A stretch of DNA of 64,000 nt from NCBI GenBank assembly GCA_002345565.1, contig DDVS01000002.1:417605-481604 (forward strand). The letters run 5' to 3'. The notes under the pieces are model-generated. The model saw only the letters and a list, made by a program, of their open reading frames with translations. It searched no databases and had not been told where the DNA came from. The stretch comes from Flavobacteriales bacterium UBA2306. Its GTDB lineage: Bacteria > Bacteroidota > Bacteroidia > Flavobacteriales > Weeksellaceae. Both the position numbers and the translations under genes were made by a program. Shown here one piece after another: positions 1 through 9,900 of the stretch; positions within the stretch are counted from its first letter, which is position 1, and each line of letters opens with the position of its first letter.

Positions 1-631
1 GGAAGTAACTTACGAGAGTGATTATGTTCTTGTTTCTGTTGGAAGAAGACCTTACACAGATGGACTTGGATTGGAAAAAGCTGGTGTAGAACTAGACGAA
101 AGAGGAAGAGTTAAAACTAATGACCATCTTCAGACTAATGTTTCTAATATCTATGCAATTGGAGACGTTGTTGCAGGAGCAATGTTAGCTCACAAAGCGG
201 AAGAAGAAGGAACTTTGGTTGCTGAGATTCTGGCTGGACAGAAACCTCATATCAATTATAATTTAATTCCTGGTGTTGTTTACACTTGGCCAGAAGTTGC
301 TGGAGTTGGTAAAACAGAAGAGCAATTGAAAGCTGAAGGTGTTGCTTACAAAGTTGGGAATTTCCCAATGAGAGCTTTAGGAAGAAGCCGTGCAAGTGGC
401 GACACAGACGGATTTGTGAAAATCATCGCTGATGAGAAAACTGACGAAGTTCTAGGTTTCCATATGATTGGAGCAAGAGCTGCAGATTTAGTAGCGGAAG
501 GCGTTATCGCAATGGAGTTCCGTGCAAGTGCAGAAGATATCGCTAGAAGTTCTCACGCGCACCCAACTTATGCAGAAGCTGTGAAAGAAGCTGCTTTGGA
601 TGCGACTGGGAAGCGTGCGATTCATATGTAA
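1..631 (+). CDS. lpdA: Dihydrolipoyl dehydrogenase (E3), C-terminal part, 5' end outside window
   Basis: The frame is open from base 2 and ends at TAA 629-631, so about the last 209 residues are present. Visible are the second FAD-binding signature (YAIGDVV, where the Asp contacts FAD ribityl/phosphate in this family) and the C-terminal dimerisation domain ending in HAHPTYAEA, whose His and following Glu form the catalytic dyad of pyridine-nucleotide disulfide oxidoreductases. The redox-active CxxxxC lies upstream of the window. E3 reoxidises lipoamide of the pyruvate, 2-oxoglutarate and branched-chain 2-oxoacid dehydrogenases or glycine cleavage system; the sequence does not say which complex it serves. 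A hairpin terminator follows directly, so it ends its transcript. Confidence 0.95.
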   Translation, partial: EVTYESDYVLVSVGRRPYTDGLGLEKAGVELDERGRVKTNDHLQTNVSNIYAIGDVVAGAMLAHKAEEEGTLVAEILAGQKPHINYNLIPGVVYTWPEVAGVGKTEEQLKAEGVAYKVGNFPMRALGRSRASGDTDGFVKIIADEKTDEVLGFHMIGARAADLVAEGVIAMEFRASAEDIARSSHAHPTYAEAVKEAALDATGKRAIHM

Positions 632-653
632 GATTTTAAAACAATATATTTAG

Positions 654-680
654 AAAGAGAGGCTTTTGTCTCTCTTTTTT
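654..680 (+). terminator. Rho-independent terminator after lpdA
   Basis: Stem AAAGAGAG (654-661) pairs with CTCTCTTT (70-77 of the 600s), followed by further T residues; it lies 23 bases after the lpdA stop. Confidence 0.75.
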
Positions 681-706
681 GTTTTTAAAGATAATTATAA
701 CAGAAT

Positions 707-741
707 ATCTGAAATCTAATGTCTAATATCTAACATCTAAT
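707..741 (+). repeat. Five-copy heptanucleotide tandem repeat
   Basis: Units ATCTGAA, ATCTAAT, GTCTAAT, ATCTAAC, ATCTAAT lie end to end between lpdA and aroB. This is a short degenerate tandem array with period 7. Its function is unknown. Similar word-like repeats occur in other gaps of the window. Confidence 0.8.
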
Positions 742-755
742 CTCTTTTTTGTTCT

Positions 756-763
756 TACTTTTG
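756..763 (+). promoter_or_regulatory. Candidate -7 box for aroB
   Basis: TACTTTTG fits the Bacteroidota sigma-A -7 consensus TAnnTTTG and lies 14 bases before the aroB ATG. No good -33 TTTG was seen at the expected distance, so this is a weak call. Confidence 0.4.
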
Positions 764-777
764 TTAAAATTTTGGTT

Positions 778-1824
778 ATGATAAAAGAACTGGATAAAGA
801 TTTCACAAGTCTTAATGAATATATTAGAGGACTCAACCCGAGTAAAATTTTTATTCTGGTGGATGAAAATACACACGATCACTGTTTGCCGATTTTACTC
901 CCGAATTTGGAAACCGATGCGCCTTTCGAAGTTATCGAGATTGAAGCCGGTGAAGAAAATAAAAATATCGGAACAGCCACCCAACTTTGGGAAATCTTCT
1001 CCGAAATGGAAGCTGACAGAAAATCACTTCTAATTAATCTTGGTGGAGGTGTTGTGACGGATTTGGGTGGATTTGTCGCTTCCACTTATAAGAGAGGTTT
1101 CAAATTCATTAATGTTCCTACAACTTTGCTGTCGATGTGTGACGCCTCAATTGGTGGAAAAACGGGAATTGATCATCAGTATCTTAAAAATATCATTGGA
1201 ACTTTTGCTTTGCCCGAAGGGATTTTCTTTTATCCAAAATTCCTAGAAACTTTGAAATTTGAAGAATTGAGAAGTGGTTTTGCAGAGATGCTAAAACACG
1301 GATTGATTGCAGATGCCAATCATTGGAATGACCTGAGTTCATTAGTTAAGATTACGCCAGAAGATGTTGCGCCTTTCATTAATCGAAGTATGGAAATCAA
1401 AAATGAGGTTGTAACCAAAGATTTTAAGGAAGAGAACGTGCGTAAGATTCTCAACTTCGGACATACGATTGGGCACGCGGTGGAAAGTCTTTTTATGAAA
1501 AAAGGAGAATTAATCCCTCACGGTGAAGCGGTGGCTCTCGGAATGATTTGTGAAACGCATTTGGCTCTACTTGCAGGCTTGATAGATGTTGAGGTTTCAT
1601 CTACTATTATTTCTAAGATTCAAAGATTATTTCCTTATGTCGATATTTCAAAATTTAATAATGGAGCCATTATAGATTTAATGTTTAATGATAAGAAAAA
1701 TCAAGATGGAAATATCAATTTTTCATTGATTGATGGAGTAGGAAGTTGTAGTTTTGACCAAAAATTAGGAGTAGAACAGATTATTTTGACTCTGGATTTC
1801 TATAAAAATTTAAATAAAAATTAA
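778..1824 (+). CDS. aroB: 3-dehydroquinate synthase
   Basis: The protein (348 aa) converts DAHP to 3-dehydroquinate, the second step of the shikimate pathway, in the cytoplasm with NAD and a divalent metal. The glycine-rich NAD site GGGVVTDLGG and the following NVPTTLLSMCDASIGGKTG block are diagnostic. The metal ligands of the family are present: Glu in AEMLKHG, His in NFGHTIGHA and His in PHGEAVALG. The length is normal for AroB. I chose ATG 778 rather than an in-frame TTG two codons upstream. It stands alone, with lpdA before it and outer-membrane protein genes after it; no other aro gene is nearby. Confidence 0.96.
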   Translation: MIKELDKDFTSLNEYIRGLNPSKIFILVDENTHDHCLPILLPNLETDAPFEVIEIEAGEENKNIGTATQLWEIFSEMEADRKSLLINLGGGVVTDLGGFVASTYKRGFKFINVPTTLLSMCDASIGGKTGIDHQYLKNIIGTFALPEGIFFYPKFLETLKFEELRSGFAEMLKHGLIADANHWNDLSSLVKITPEDVAPFINRSMEIKNEVVTKDFKEENVRKILNFGHTIGHAVESLFMKKGELIPHGEAVALGMICETHLALLAGLIDVEVSSTIISKIQRLFPYVDISKFNNGAIIDLMFNDKKNQDGNINFSLIDGVGSCSFDQKLGVEQIILTLDFYKNLNKN

Positions 1825-1982
1825 ACTTGCTATTCTTTGAATACTATTTATATATTATTGAAAATCATATATTTAATGTTTTCACTTCTTAAATTTTAAT
1901 TTTTTTTTCTTTGATAGTTTTAAATTTTGGCAAAGATTTTGGAACTATCCCAATCGTAAAACAAAATTTAAAATTTGAAATT

Positions 1983-2663
1983 ATGAAAAAGTTATTTTTA
2001 GGACTAGGTTTAGTAGTAGGAACATTTGCATTTGCACAAACTAGTCCAACATTCGGTTTAAAAGCAGGGGTTAACGTATCATCTATTTCAAAAGATGGTT
2101 ATGATGATGCAAAATCAAAAGCAGGATTTTCAGGAGGTGTATTTATGAATCTTCCTGTTTCGGAACAGTTCAGCATTCAGCCAGAGGTAATGTATAGTCA
2201 GCTAGGTTCAAAAGTGACTAATAAATATTCCACAACTGTACTAGGTAATACTTATGAAGCAACTTCTAGTGCAAAACTGAATTTGGATTATATTACAATT
2301 CCCGTTATGTTTCAGTTCAGAGCTACGCCGGCTTTTTATTTAGAAGCAGGTCCTGAATTCGGATTCCTAACCAGTGCAAAAGCTAAAGACATCAACACAA
2401 CAGTAGTAAATGGTTCTACTACGAACACATCAACTTCTACATCAGAAGATTTGAAAGATTCTTACTCAGGATTTAATATGGGAGCTGCTTTAGGACTTGG
2501 TTATGATATCACACCAAATTTTGGTATCAATGCTAGATATGTAGCAGGTTTCACAGACATCAATAAGAAAGATAGTAATACAAATGGTAATACATCTCTT
2601 CAGAATGATGGTAACAAAAACAGAAATAATACATTCCAAGCCGGAGTTTATTATAAATTCTAA
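1983..2663 (+). CDS. Outer-membrane beta-barrel protein (porin/PorT-like family), copy 1
   Basis: The protein (226 aa) starts with a clear Sec signal peptide (MKKLFLGLGLVVGTFAFAQ) and continues with alternating amphipathic strands typical of eight-stranded barrels, for example GLKAGVNVSSIS, FSIQPEVMYSQLG, YITIPVMFQFRATPAFYLEAGP and INARYVAGFTDI, ending in an aromatic residue (YYKF). The frame is open further upstream, but ATG 1983 places the signal peptide at the N-terminus. It is a small outer-membrane protein of unknown substrate. The next gene is a clear paralogue with the same motif order. A hairpin terminator separates the two, so they need not be co-transcribed. Confidence 0.8.
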   Translation: MKKLFLGLGLVVGTFAFAQTSPTFGLKAGVNVSSISKDGYDDAKSKAGFSGGVFMNLPVSEQFSIQPEVMYSQLGSKVTNKYSTTVLGNTYEATSSAKLNLDYITIPVMFQFRATPAFYLEAGPEFGFLTSAKAKDINTTVVNGSTTNTSTSTSEDLKDSYSGFNMGAALGLGYDITPNFGINARYVAGFTDINKKDSNTNGNTSLQNDGNKNRNNTFQAGVYYKF

Positions 2664-2689
2664 AAATTACATCAACTTAAAAGTTACAA

Positions 2690-2715
2690 AAGACCGAGTA
2701 AATCGGTCTTTTTTG
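2690..2715 (+). terminator. Terminator between the two beta-barrel genes
   Basis: Stem AAGACCGA (2690-2697) pairs with TCGGTCTT (2703-2710), loop GTAAA, then a T run. Confidence 0.85.
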
Positions 2716-2755
2716 TTTCATATTCTATATTTTTGTTTTTCATAAACAATTATAT

Positions 2756-3352
2756 ATGAAGAAAAGCTTAGGGATTTTAGGATTGGGATTTGTACAGATT
2801 ATATGTGCACAATCATTTGGAGTTAAAGGAGGTGCTAATATCTCTACAATAAGTAAAGAAAAAAGTTGGGAAGATGCTAATTCTAAAATTGGATATTTTG
2901 CCGGATTTTATATGCATACGCCAGTGAATAGTGTTTTCAGTATTCAGCCAGAATTGCTATTTAATAATATGGGCGTAAAGTATGACAATTCTAATACATC
3001 TCATACATTAGGCCTGGATTATATTTCTATGCCAATTATGTTTCAATTTGAACCTATTCCCAATCTTTATTTGGAAGCAGGTCCTCAGTTTTCTTTTTTG
3101 ATAGGAAATAGTGATCGTTATAAAAAAGAAGATGTGGTTACTATCATTAAATATAGAAATAATTCCAACTACAATAGTTTTGATTTATCTGCCGGTTTGG
3201 GTGCAGGATTCCGATTCAACAATATGGCGATTGGACTAAGGTATGTTGCCGGATTTACAGATATAAAAAAGAACGGCTCCACCAGCTGGAACAACAGTGA
3301 CAAACAACTCCGGAACAATGGCTTCCAGATTGGTTTGCAATATGGGTTTTAA
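2756..3352 (+). CDS. Outer-membrane beta-barrel protein (porin/PorT-like family), copy 2
   Basis: The protein (198 aa) has a short signal peptide (MKKSLGILGLGFVQIICAQ) and then the same blocks as its upstream neighbour: GVKGGANISTIS, VFSIQPELL, LDYISMPIMFQFEPIPNLYLEAGPQF, IGLRYVAGFTDIKK and a C-terminal aromatic tail (QYGF). The shared blocks in the same order show a tandem duplication followed by divergence; copy 2 lacks much of the Ser/Thr-rich insert of copy 1. Function is unknown beyond a likely structural or binding role in the outer membrane. A strong bidirectional hairpin follows it. Confidence 0.75.
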   Translation: MKKSLGILGLGFVQIICAQSFGVKGGANISTISKEKSWEDANSKIGYFAGFYMHTPVNSVFSIQPELLFNNMGVKYDNSNTSHTLGLDYISMPIMFQFEPIPNLYLEAGPQFSFLIGNSDRYKKEDVVTIIKYRNNSNYNSFDLSAGLGAGFRFNNMAIGLRYVAGFTDIKKNGSTSWNNSDKQLRNNGFQIGLQYGF

Positions 3353-3380
3353 AGAATTTACAATACTCTAATAACAAAAA

Positions 3381-3404
3381 AAGACCGAAATCCTTCGGTC
3401 TTTT
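3381..3404. terminator. Bidirectional terminator
   Basis: AAGACCGAA (3381-3389) pairs with TTCGGTCTT (3394-3402), with A-rich left and T-rich right flanks. It sits between convergent genes and can serve both. The stem sequence nearly repeats that of the terminator at 2690-2715. Confidence 0.85.
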
Positions 3405-3424
3405 GTGGTATTTATATTTACTTA

Positions 3425-4285
3425 TTAATTTTTGATAATCTTGATTGGCAATTGTTTTTTACCATCCACTACAGGAACTAGAATATAAGTCCCTGCTTCC
3501 CATTTCTGAGCAGGAATAGATAGTCTTTCCGAGTAAATCTTGCCAAGATTCTGATCGTAAAGAAGCTTTCCGTCTGTACTGTAGATGGCTACTGAAAGAT
3601 TTTTTGACTGAGAGATTTTTAGTTCGACCGCATCTTTTACCGGGTTTTGTAGTAATGTTAAATAAGGCGTGGCAACTATCTGTGTATTACCCACTCCTAA
3701 AGATCCGGAATCAAAAACAATTTGCCAGTTATTAACAGAACCTGTGTCTCCTGTGGCGCTGTCAAAAACCTTGATTTTCCAATCGCCGTTTACAGCTTTT
3801 CCATTTAATAAAGTTATTAAATTAGCTTCAGAATAATCGGTAGGAGTAGTATTGGTTCCGCCTGCTGTCGGCAAAAAAACACCTGCAGGGATCTGCGTGG
3901 ATGATGACCATGTAGAAAGACCAATCAATTTTCCGCTGGCGGCAGAATTAAAGCCAATTACATTAGCGGCAACAAAATTAGCGCTACTACCGGCTGTTGA
4001 TGTAGATCCGGAATTTATCATTCTTTTGAGAAGAGCTATTGCTCCTGTTTCTGTTCCGCCGGGAGGAACCAAAGCAATTGTAAGATCTCCTGCCCATGTA
4101 TGAACCAATCCGAAATTGAATGTAATTTTTGAAGGATCAGTAATATTCGTGGTAATAGGGACATTAATTGTAGATGTCACGCCGGAAGTGCTATTATCAG
4201 GAATTGCCACAGATGTGGTGTTGCTATAAGTCTGGGAAGATAATAATCCTGAAAGCAAGATTGAAGAAAATAAAAGTTTTTTCAT
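3425..4285 (-). CDS. Secreted P-domain protein with T9SS sorting domain
   Basis: The protein (286 aa) begins with a Sec signal peptide (MKKLLFSSILLSGLLSSQ). Residues about 25-195 match a proprotein-convertase P-domain: TFNFGLVHTWAGDLTIALV early, and NGDWKIKVFDSATGDTG then NWQIVF near its end. The last 80 residues look like a type A T9SS C-terminal sorting domain (LQNPVKDAVELKI, YSTDGKLLYDQ, AGTYILVPVVDGKK). P-domains usually accompany a protease; here no catalytic domain is present, so it may be a stand-alone binding or adhesin module at the cell surface. It is adjacent to another T9SS cargo gene on the same strand but separated from it by a hairpin. Confidence 0.82.
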   Translation of the reverse strand: MKKLLFSSILLSGLLSSQTYSNTTSVAIPDNSTSGVTSTINVPITTNITDPSKITFNFGLVHTWAGDLTIALVPPGGTETGAIALLKRMINSGSTSTAGSSANFVAANVIGFNSAASGKLIGLSTWSSSTQIPAGVFLPTAGGTNTTPTDYSEANLITLLNGKAVNGDWKIKVFDSATGDTGSVNNWQIVFDSGSLGVGNTQIVATPYLTLLQNPVKDAVELKISQSKNLSVAIYSTDGKLLYDQNLGKIYSERLSIPAQKWEAGTYILVPVVDGKKQLPIKIIKN

Positions 4286-4427
4286 AATATATTATTTTTA
4301 AGTCTAACATTATAAAGCTACATATTAAAATTATCAAATATTTACTTATGATTAAAATTTAATATAAATTTAATATTAAAATGGAAATAGTAATATATTA
4401 TGTTTAGTTCTTTTGGGGTTCTTATAT

Positions 4428-4458
4428 AAAAACACCATCTTGACCCGATGGTGTTTTT
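4428..4458. terminator. Bidirectional terminator after the metzincin gene
   Basis: AAAAACACCATC (4428-4439) pairs perfectly with GATGGTGTTTTT (4447-4458). On the minus strand it lies just after the stop at 4481 and supplies a T run. Confidence 0.88.
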
Positions 4459-4480
4459 AGATTTATATGTTATTATGTAT

Positions 4481-6712
4481 TTATCTTACAATTAAATTTT
4501 TACTCATAGTTTCACCGTTATTTGATATCCTAATCCTGTAAGTTCCTGTTTTCAAGTGAGAGATATTGATTTTTGTTTTTTCATTAGTCATAATACCATT
4601 AGAAATTAACTTTCCAGATAGATCAACAATCTGATACGTTGCGCCTTTTACAGATTTATTTAATGAAATATTTACCTCTCCTTTTGCAGGATTTGGATAG
4701 ATAGCAAAGCCTTTTTCCAAAGCAGCCTCGTTTACAGCTAGAACTTCTTTGATTTTGAATGCAGAAGAGTTAACAGCATAATAAATATTATTAACAGCTT
4801 TAATCATCAATCTAGCACTTGCTACAGTTTGATTAGGCAAAGTTACTGATGCAGATCCCGTGTTTGGTACTTCTGCAAGCAAAGTAAATGTAGCTCCTGC
4901 ATCTTTTGAAAGTAATATTTGTACAGTAGATGTGTTGATAGGAGATGCATCTGTGCCTGCAACATCCCAAGTAACAGTTGTTGCTTCCCCGCCGTTATAT
5001 TCTATGTTTGAAGTATGAGAAGTTACTTTAAATGGTCCTGTAGCTGCAACCGTAACTCTCATTACATCTCTGGCAGCTTGGTTTCCTGTTACTTTATTAT
5101 CATTTACTAGCAATGAAAAGTTAAGAGTTCTAGCCACACTTGGAATAACTTCCCATTTTGGAGTGAGAATATTATTTAACACAGAAGAAAATAAAGGAAC
5201 ATATCTTTGGTTAGATGTGGTTGGAGTGTAAGATCTGAAAACAGGACCTCCTGTAGCTGTTGCAACTGGTGGTTGTGTATTACTTGTGTAATCTGTTTGC
5301 TCCCAAAGATAAGTAAGCGCATCACCATCCGGATCTGTTCCGGCTCCTGTTAAGACAAACGCAGTCCCAAATGGAATGGTATAATCTGCTCCTGCATCTG
5401 CTGTGGGTACAGAGTTACCATTTGATACTTTTGAAGAACAATCTGCCGCTCTGCTCACCCAACTGTACATTTCATTAACGCTCGCAGAGTGAAAATATGG
5501 ATCACTATGAGCTTGAACATTATTCGCTGTTCCACAAATACCGGCATAAGCCATAATGGTGCTTCCACTTCCTGGCTCCATTGCAGTTGTGGTATTCGCA
5601 TTCCCGCTGCAAGATCCTGTATTAGCACGGAAAGTATGATTTCCACCAAACTGGTGACCTATTTCATGAGCTACATAATCAATATAGAATGCATCATTCA
5701 CAGGAGCAGTAAGACCTGTTACACCTCCAGCTTTTGTATTAGTGGTACAAACCGATCTAAGATATGCTACACCACCACCACCAGTGCTGAATACGTGACC
5801 TATATCATAATTTTCTGTACCAATAACAGCGTTACAAACCGTTTGATTTTCGCTTAACATAGCACTTCCGCTGTTATTTGTATAATTATCAGAATCTATG
5901 AATATCAGTTGGTCATTATTTGCTACTAATAACATTGTGGAGGAAATAGTTTTTTCATAAACACCATTAACTCTTGTCATAGCTACTGCCATTTCTGTCA
6001 TAATAGCTGCTTTTTTCTGCTCTGTAGTTCCGGCAGAAAGCCCGGCTCTATTGATATGATATGCTGCATATTCTATAGTACAAGCCAATGCCAAACGATA
6101 AGTTCTGAATTGTCCATCTTTTACAAGCATATCTTTCATAACAATATCATTGCCATAATCTTGACCTTGGGAGAAATTAACTTTTTCGAAATCACAGTTA
6201 AATGTTTCTGGATTTGCTGGCAGTGCGCTTCTTTTATACACCATGTAAGAAGACAAGTCATTGGTATAAGCATCCATGTAACTTACATCCCAACCATCAA
6301 AGTACATAATGTTAACACCTTCATATGGAGTAGTGGAAAATCTGATGGTATTGCTGGAATTTCCCTTTTCATAACCAACGTAAGAGCGGATGTCAGCGAA
6401 TTTAGCTTGCAGCGCAGGTTCCATTACAGAAGCCTCTTTCACTATATAATCAACTAGTTTTCCGGTGGCTGTCGGGAATTTTAAAACCAGACTTTCATCA
6501 TTAGATTCTCTGCTGGGTGTTTTCGAAAGTTCAGATTTTAACCCTTGAACATTTAAGCTGTAAAGTTTGTAATCCGTTGGCATTACTTTGACTTCCTTTA
6601 AAGGCGCTTTACCCAGCGTATTGGTATTTTGAATTTGGGTCCAAAAATTTTTCTGAGAGAACATTAGCCCAGACAGCATAATTCCCGATGTAATAAGTAA
6701 TTTTTTATTCAT
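4481..6712 (-). CDS. Secreted reprolysin-like (metzincin) metallopeptidase with T9SS sorting domain
   Basis: The protein (743 aa) carries the metzincin zinc motif HEIGHQFGGNH (three His ligands, catalytic Glu), and the Met-turn SGSTIMAYAGIC follows about 40 residues later. After the catalytic domain come Ig/FN3-like segments (ADAGADYTIPFG, LTGAGTDPDGDALTYLWEQ) and a C-terminal T9SS sorting domain (FAIYPNPAKGEVNISL, ending in KNLIVR). The frame extends 17 codons upstream, but ATG 6712 directly precedes a good signal peptide (MNKKLLITSGIMLSGLMFSQ), so I start there. The N-terminal 150-200 residues probably form the inhibitory propeptide. It is predicted to be exported through Sec and T9SS and to digest extracellular protein. 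Confidence 0.9.
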   Translation of the reverse strand: MNKKLLITSGIMLSGLMFSQKNFWTQIQNTNTLGKAPLKEVKVMPTDYKLYSLNVQGLKSELSKTPSRESNDESLVLKFPTATGKLVDYIVKEASVMEPALQAKFADIRSYVGYEKGNSSNTIRFSTTPYEGVNIMYFDGWDVSYMDAYTNDLSSYMVYKRSALPANPETFNCDFEKVNFSQGQDYGNDIVMKDMLVKDGQFRTYRLALACTIEYAAYHINRAGLSAGTTEQKKAAIMTEMAVAMTRVNGVYEKTISSTMLLVANNDQLIFIDSDNYTNNSGSAMLSENQTVCNAVIGTENYDIGHVFSTGGGGVAYLRSVCTTNTKAGGVTGLTAPVNDAFYIDYVAHEIGHQFGGNHTFRANTGSCSGNANTTTAMEPGSGSTIMAYAGICGTANNVQAHSDPYFHSASVNEMYSWVSRAADCSSKVSNGNSVPTADAGADYTIPFGTAFVLTGAGTDPDGDALTYLWEQTDYTSNTQPPVATATGGPVFRSYTPTTSNQRYVPLFSSVLNNILTPKWEVIPSVARTLNFSLLVNDNKVTGNQAARDVMRVTVAATGPFKVTSHTSNIEYNGGEATTVTWDVAGTDASPINTSTVQILLSKDAGATFTLLAEVPNTGSASVTLPNQTVASARLMIKAVNNIYYAVNSSAFKIKEVLAVNEAALEKGFAIYPNPAKGEVNISLNKSVKGATYQIVDLSGKLISNGIMTNEKTKINISHLKTGTYRIRISNNGETMSKNLIVR

Positions 6713-6954
6713 TTTTCTAAATATATATTTTCGTATTATTTTTTTATCAGTCTTTTTCTTCAAGGTTTTTTTTTATGGTTTCTATAACGTCGTTAACTCC
6801 AGATTGAAAAGAATTAGGATCTATAGTTTTAGTAAGGGCCGAGTAAACCACTTTTTCATAAATCTTGTTTTTATGCTTTACAAAGCTACTGATAATTATA
6901 AAAATATTAAAGAAAATCTATTTTGGCAATGTATTCTGTAGCAAAATGAATGTT

Positions 6955-9900
6955 TTAGTCTTTAATTGTGATAGTTTCCCCTTTTGTATGCGCATTCATC
7001 TGTGGCGCATAGTAATTCTGCAAAGTGGTGATTCCGTTAGAGAATTTTCCACTTGCATTGGCAACATAATCATATTCGAAAACATATTTTCCTTTCGGCA
7101 TATATTCGATATAGAAATTGGTGGAGGCATCTTTTGTGGATTGATAATATCCCAGATTATTCTTCCATTGATAACCAGAAATCACATCAAAAGGTTCAAA
7201 ACCTGCAGCTCGCATATCTTTCAGGTGAATGAATTCCATATTTCTGTCGGTATTCAGAATCATTCTTACAGTAATTTTATCTCCAACTTTGATTGACGAA
7301 TTTTCACCGATTTTAATGAGTTGTTCACCATTTTCAGTCTTCACTTTCTTATATAACTCTTTAGAAATCGAAATATAACTTTCCGAAGATTTTATTTTAT
7401 CAAGGTCTTCATAATATTGCCAGAACAAACCACCTTGAACAATTCCTGCACTTTCTTTTTTAATAGTAACGGTTGAAAGATTTTTATCCAAGTTATCAGA
7501 ATTAATCGATTGTTTAACATAACCTGTCGCTTGCGTTTGCGGATTCAGTGGTTTTCCGCCCCAAGTGATTTCAGCTTTATCGGATTGGCTCATTTCAATC
7601 GCCGAACCTTTGGTTTCTGCAGAAGTCCAAGATTTCCCTGAATTCAAAATCGTAAAAATCACTTCCGCTGTTCCTCTGGAATTTCCCCAAGAATTCACTT
7701 CTTTTTGAGTAATCAGCCAGATTTTCATTTCTTCAATAAAATTTTCATCCGTCGGTGTTAATTTTTGGAATGCTTCAATGGCTCCTGCGTGATTTACAGT
7801 TTTAGAAGAATACCAGCCCCAATCGTTGAGATTTTGTTTCCAATAAACACCTTGAGTTTCTGATTGTGTCGAAGTTTCTTTCAAGTAAGTCATCAGTTTT
7901 TTCGAAACATCTTTCAATCCATAATTATTGAATAATAAAGCCGAACGATGCAATCCAAAGAAAGTAAAATCTTTGATTTCTGCTTTTTTCGCTTTTGAAA
8001 TAACCGAAGCTTTTAGACTTGCACCTTTTGCTTTCAAAGCATATTCTTTTTCCCAATAATGTCTCGTGTCCAAATAATCGAGAATAAAATTATTCCAAAC
8101 ATTGTCTTTATCTGTTTTCCAATATTTATTCACTTCATTATCAACATAAGAAACCAATTTTTTGACCAATTCTTTTTGTTCGGTACTTTGATAATCAGAA
8201 ATATTTCCTTTAAGCCATTCATTGACTCTACCAAGATTTTTCAAAATATAAAGCGAAGTGTAATAAGAACTTGGATAACCTTGATACCAACTGAATCCAC
8301 CGTCAGGATTTTGAAGTTTTACCAACTCTGACCAATCATTTTGAATTGAATTTCGCATTGTGTTTGCATCGAATAATCTTGCTAATTTCTGCATTTGTTC
8401 TGTTTCATTTTTCGATTCTAAAACCCAAGGCGTTTCATCTAATAACAATTGTTTCAGTTCCTGATTTTTTTCAAGATTCGAGTTGAATAGACCTTTGGAT
8501 TGATATTCATCAAAAACAGTTTTCATTTTTGGATTCGCTTTGAAAATTTCCGAAGACAAAACATCTGCAAACCATTTGTTGAAAACAACATCCGCAGAAT
8601 TGTTTGTGTCATCTTTCAAACTTGGCAATGCAAACATAATTTTCCAAATCGGATTGGTTGTCAGTTCCAAAGTGTTGGAAACATTCGTCAACGTTTTAGA
8701 ATCAGAATTTTTCAAATTTTCCAAAGTGAAAATTTTCGTCTGTCCTTCTTTTACAAAAATCGGAAGTGCATCTGTCACCAACATTCTATTTGGAAGAACT
8801 GCGATTGCTTTTTGCTCACCGTCAGAGAAATTGCCTGCTTTTGCAACGATTTTAATAATAATCGAAGAAACATTATTTGGAACTTTCAATTTCCAAGTTG
8901 CCGATGTATTTCCATTTTCAGCCAATGAAAAAGATTGTTCCTTATTATATCCAGAAACTGCAGTCAATTGAGTGATTCCAAATTTTTCAGTGATATCTTC
9001 ATTTGTAAATGCATCCAAAATCTGAAGTTGTGCAAATCCTGTCAACTTTTGATTGATTAAACTTGAGATTTTAGTTTGAAGATTCAATTCATCGCCTTCT
9101 CGTAAGAATCTTGGATAATTAGGTGTAATAGAAAACTCTTTTTGTGTTACTACAGATTTTTCTAAAATTGCTGTTCTCGCATCTTTGGTATGAGCCAAAA
9201 ACATCACTTTCCATTGTGTCAAAGCTTCCGGAGAAGTGAATTCAAATGAAACATTTCCATCTTTGTCTGTGAGAAGATTTGGGTAGAAAAACGCAGTTTC
9301 GTTAAGGTTTTGACGAACTGGGATTTTGTCTAAGTTTCCAAAATTTTCTACTTTTTTTACAGCATAATTCAAGCTTTTCTTTTCAGTAACAACTTCTTCT
9401 ATTTCTTGCGTTTTTGCAGAATCAGCAATTTGAATTCCGGCAACTTTTCCAGAAAGTGCTTCGTTAACTGACATTGGCGCTGCAACCTTATTAGAAGCTA
9501 TTCCTCTAATTCTGATATTATTTCCTGTACCATAAATGCCTCCGTCAAACCAATTAAACTGTGGTGAATTAATATTATAATTCTTTAAGAATTCAAATCT
9601 TTTATTATAATATTGTTGTTCAAGTCCATTTCTTAATTCATAAGAACTTTGATAAAATGGAGCATAGAACTTCTGCCAATTCCAAGAATTAGACGCAAAT
9701 TGGTCAAGCGATTTATCATACATATTCGCTAAAACTTCTGCATTGATTTTTTCTTTATCAGCACCAGAAATTTTTATCGTCCATTTTTCTTTTTGTCCAG
9801 GCTGTAATTTGTCTCGGAAAGTAACGGTTTCAATTTTCAAATCATCTTTGCTGTCTGCGATTTTCAAATCAACAGATTCCGTTTTCACATCATTAAAAGC

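Noticed and set aside
5489..5857. Open frame antisense to the metzincin gene
   Set aside because: Shadow of a clearly coding strand with the HExxHxxGxxH motif; the antisense product has no domain.
6747..6917. 56-codon minus-strand open frame with protein-like composition (KIYEKVVYSALTKTID and similar)
   Set aside because: There is no ATG, GTG or TTG start at its head; it may be a gene remnant but cannot be supported.
8500..8971. Two overlapping antisense frames within the A2M gene
   Set aside because: Shadow frames, no start signals or domains, and the opposite strand is coding.
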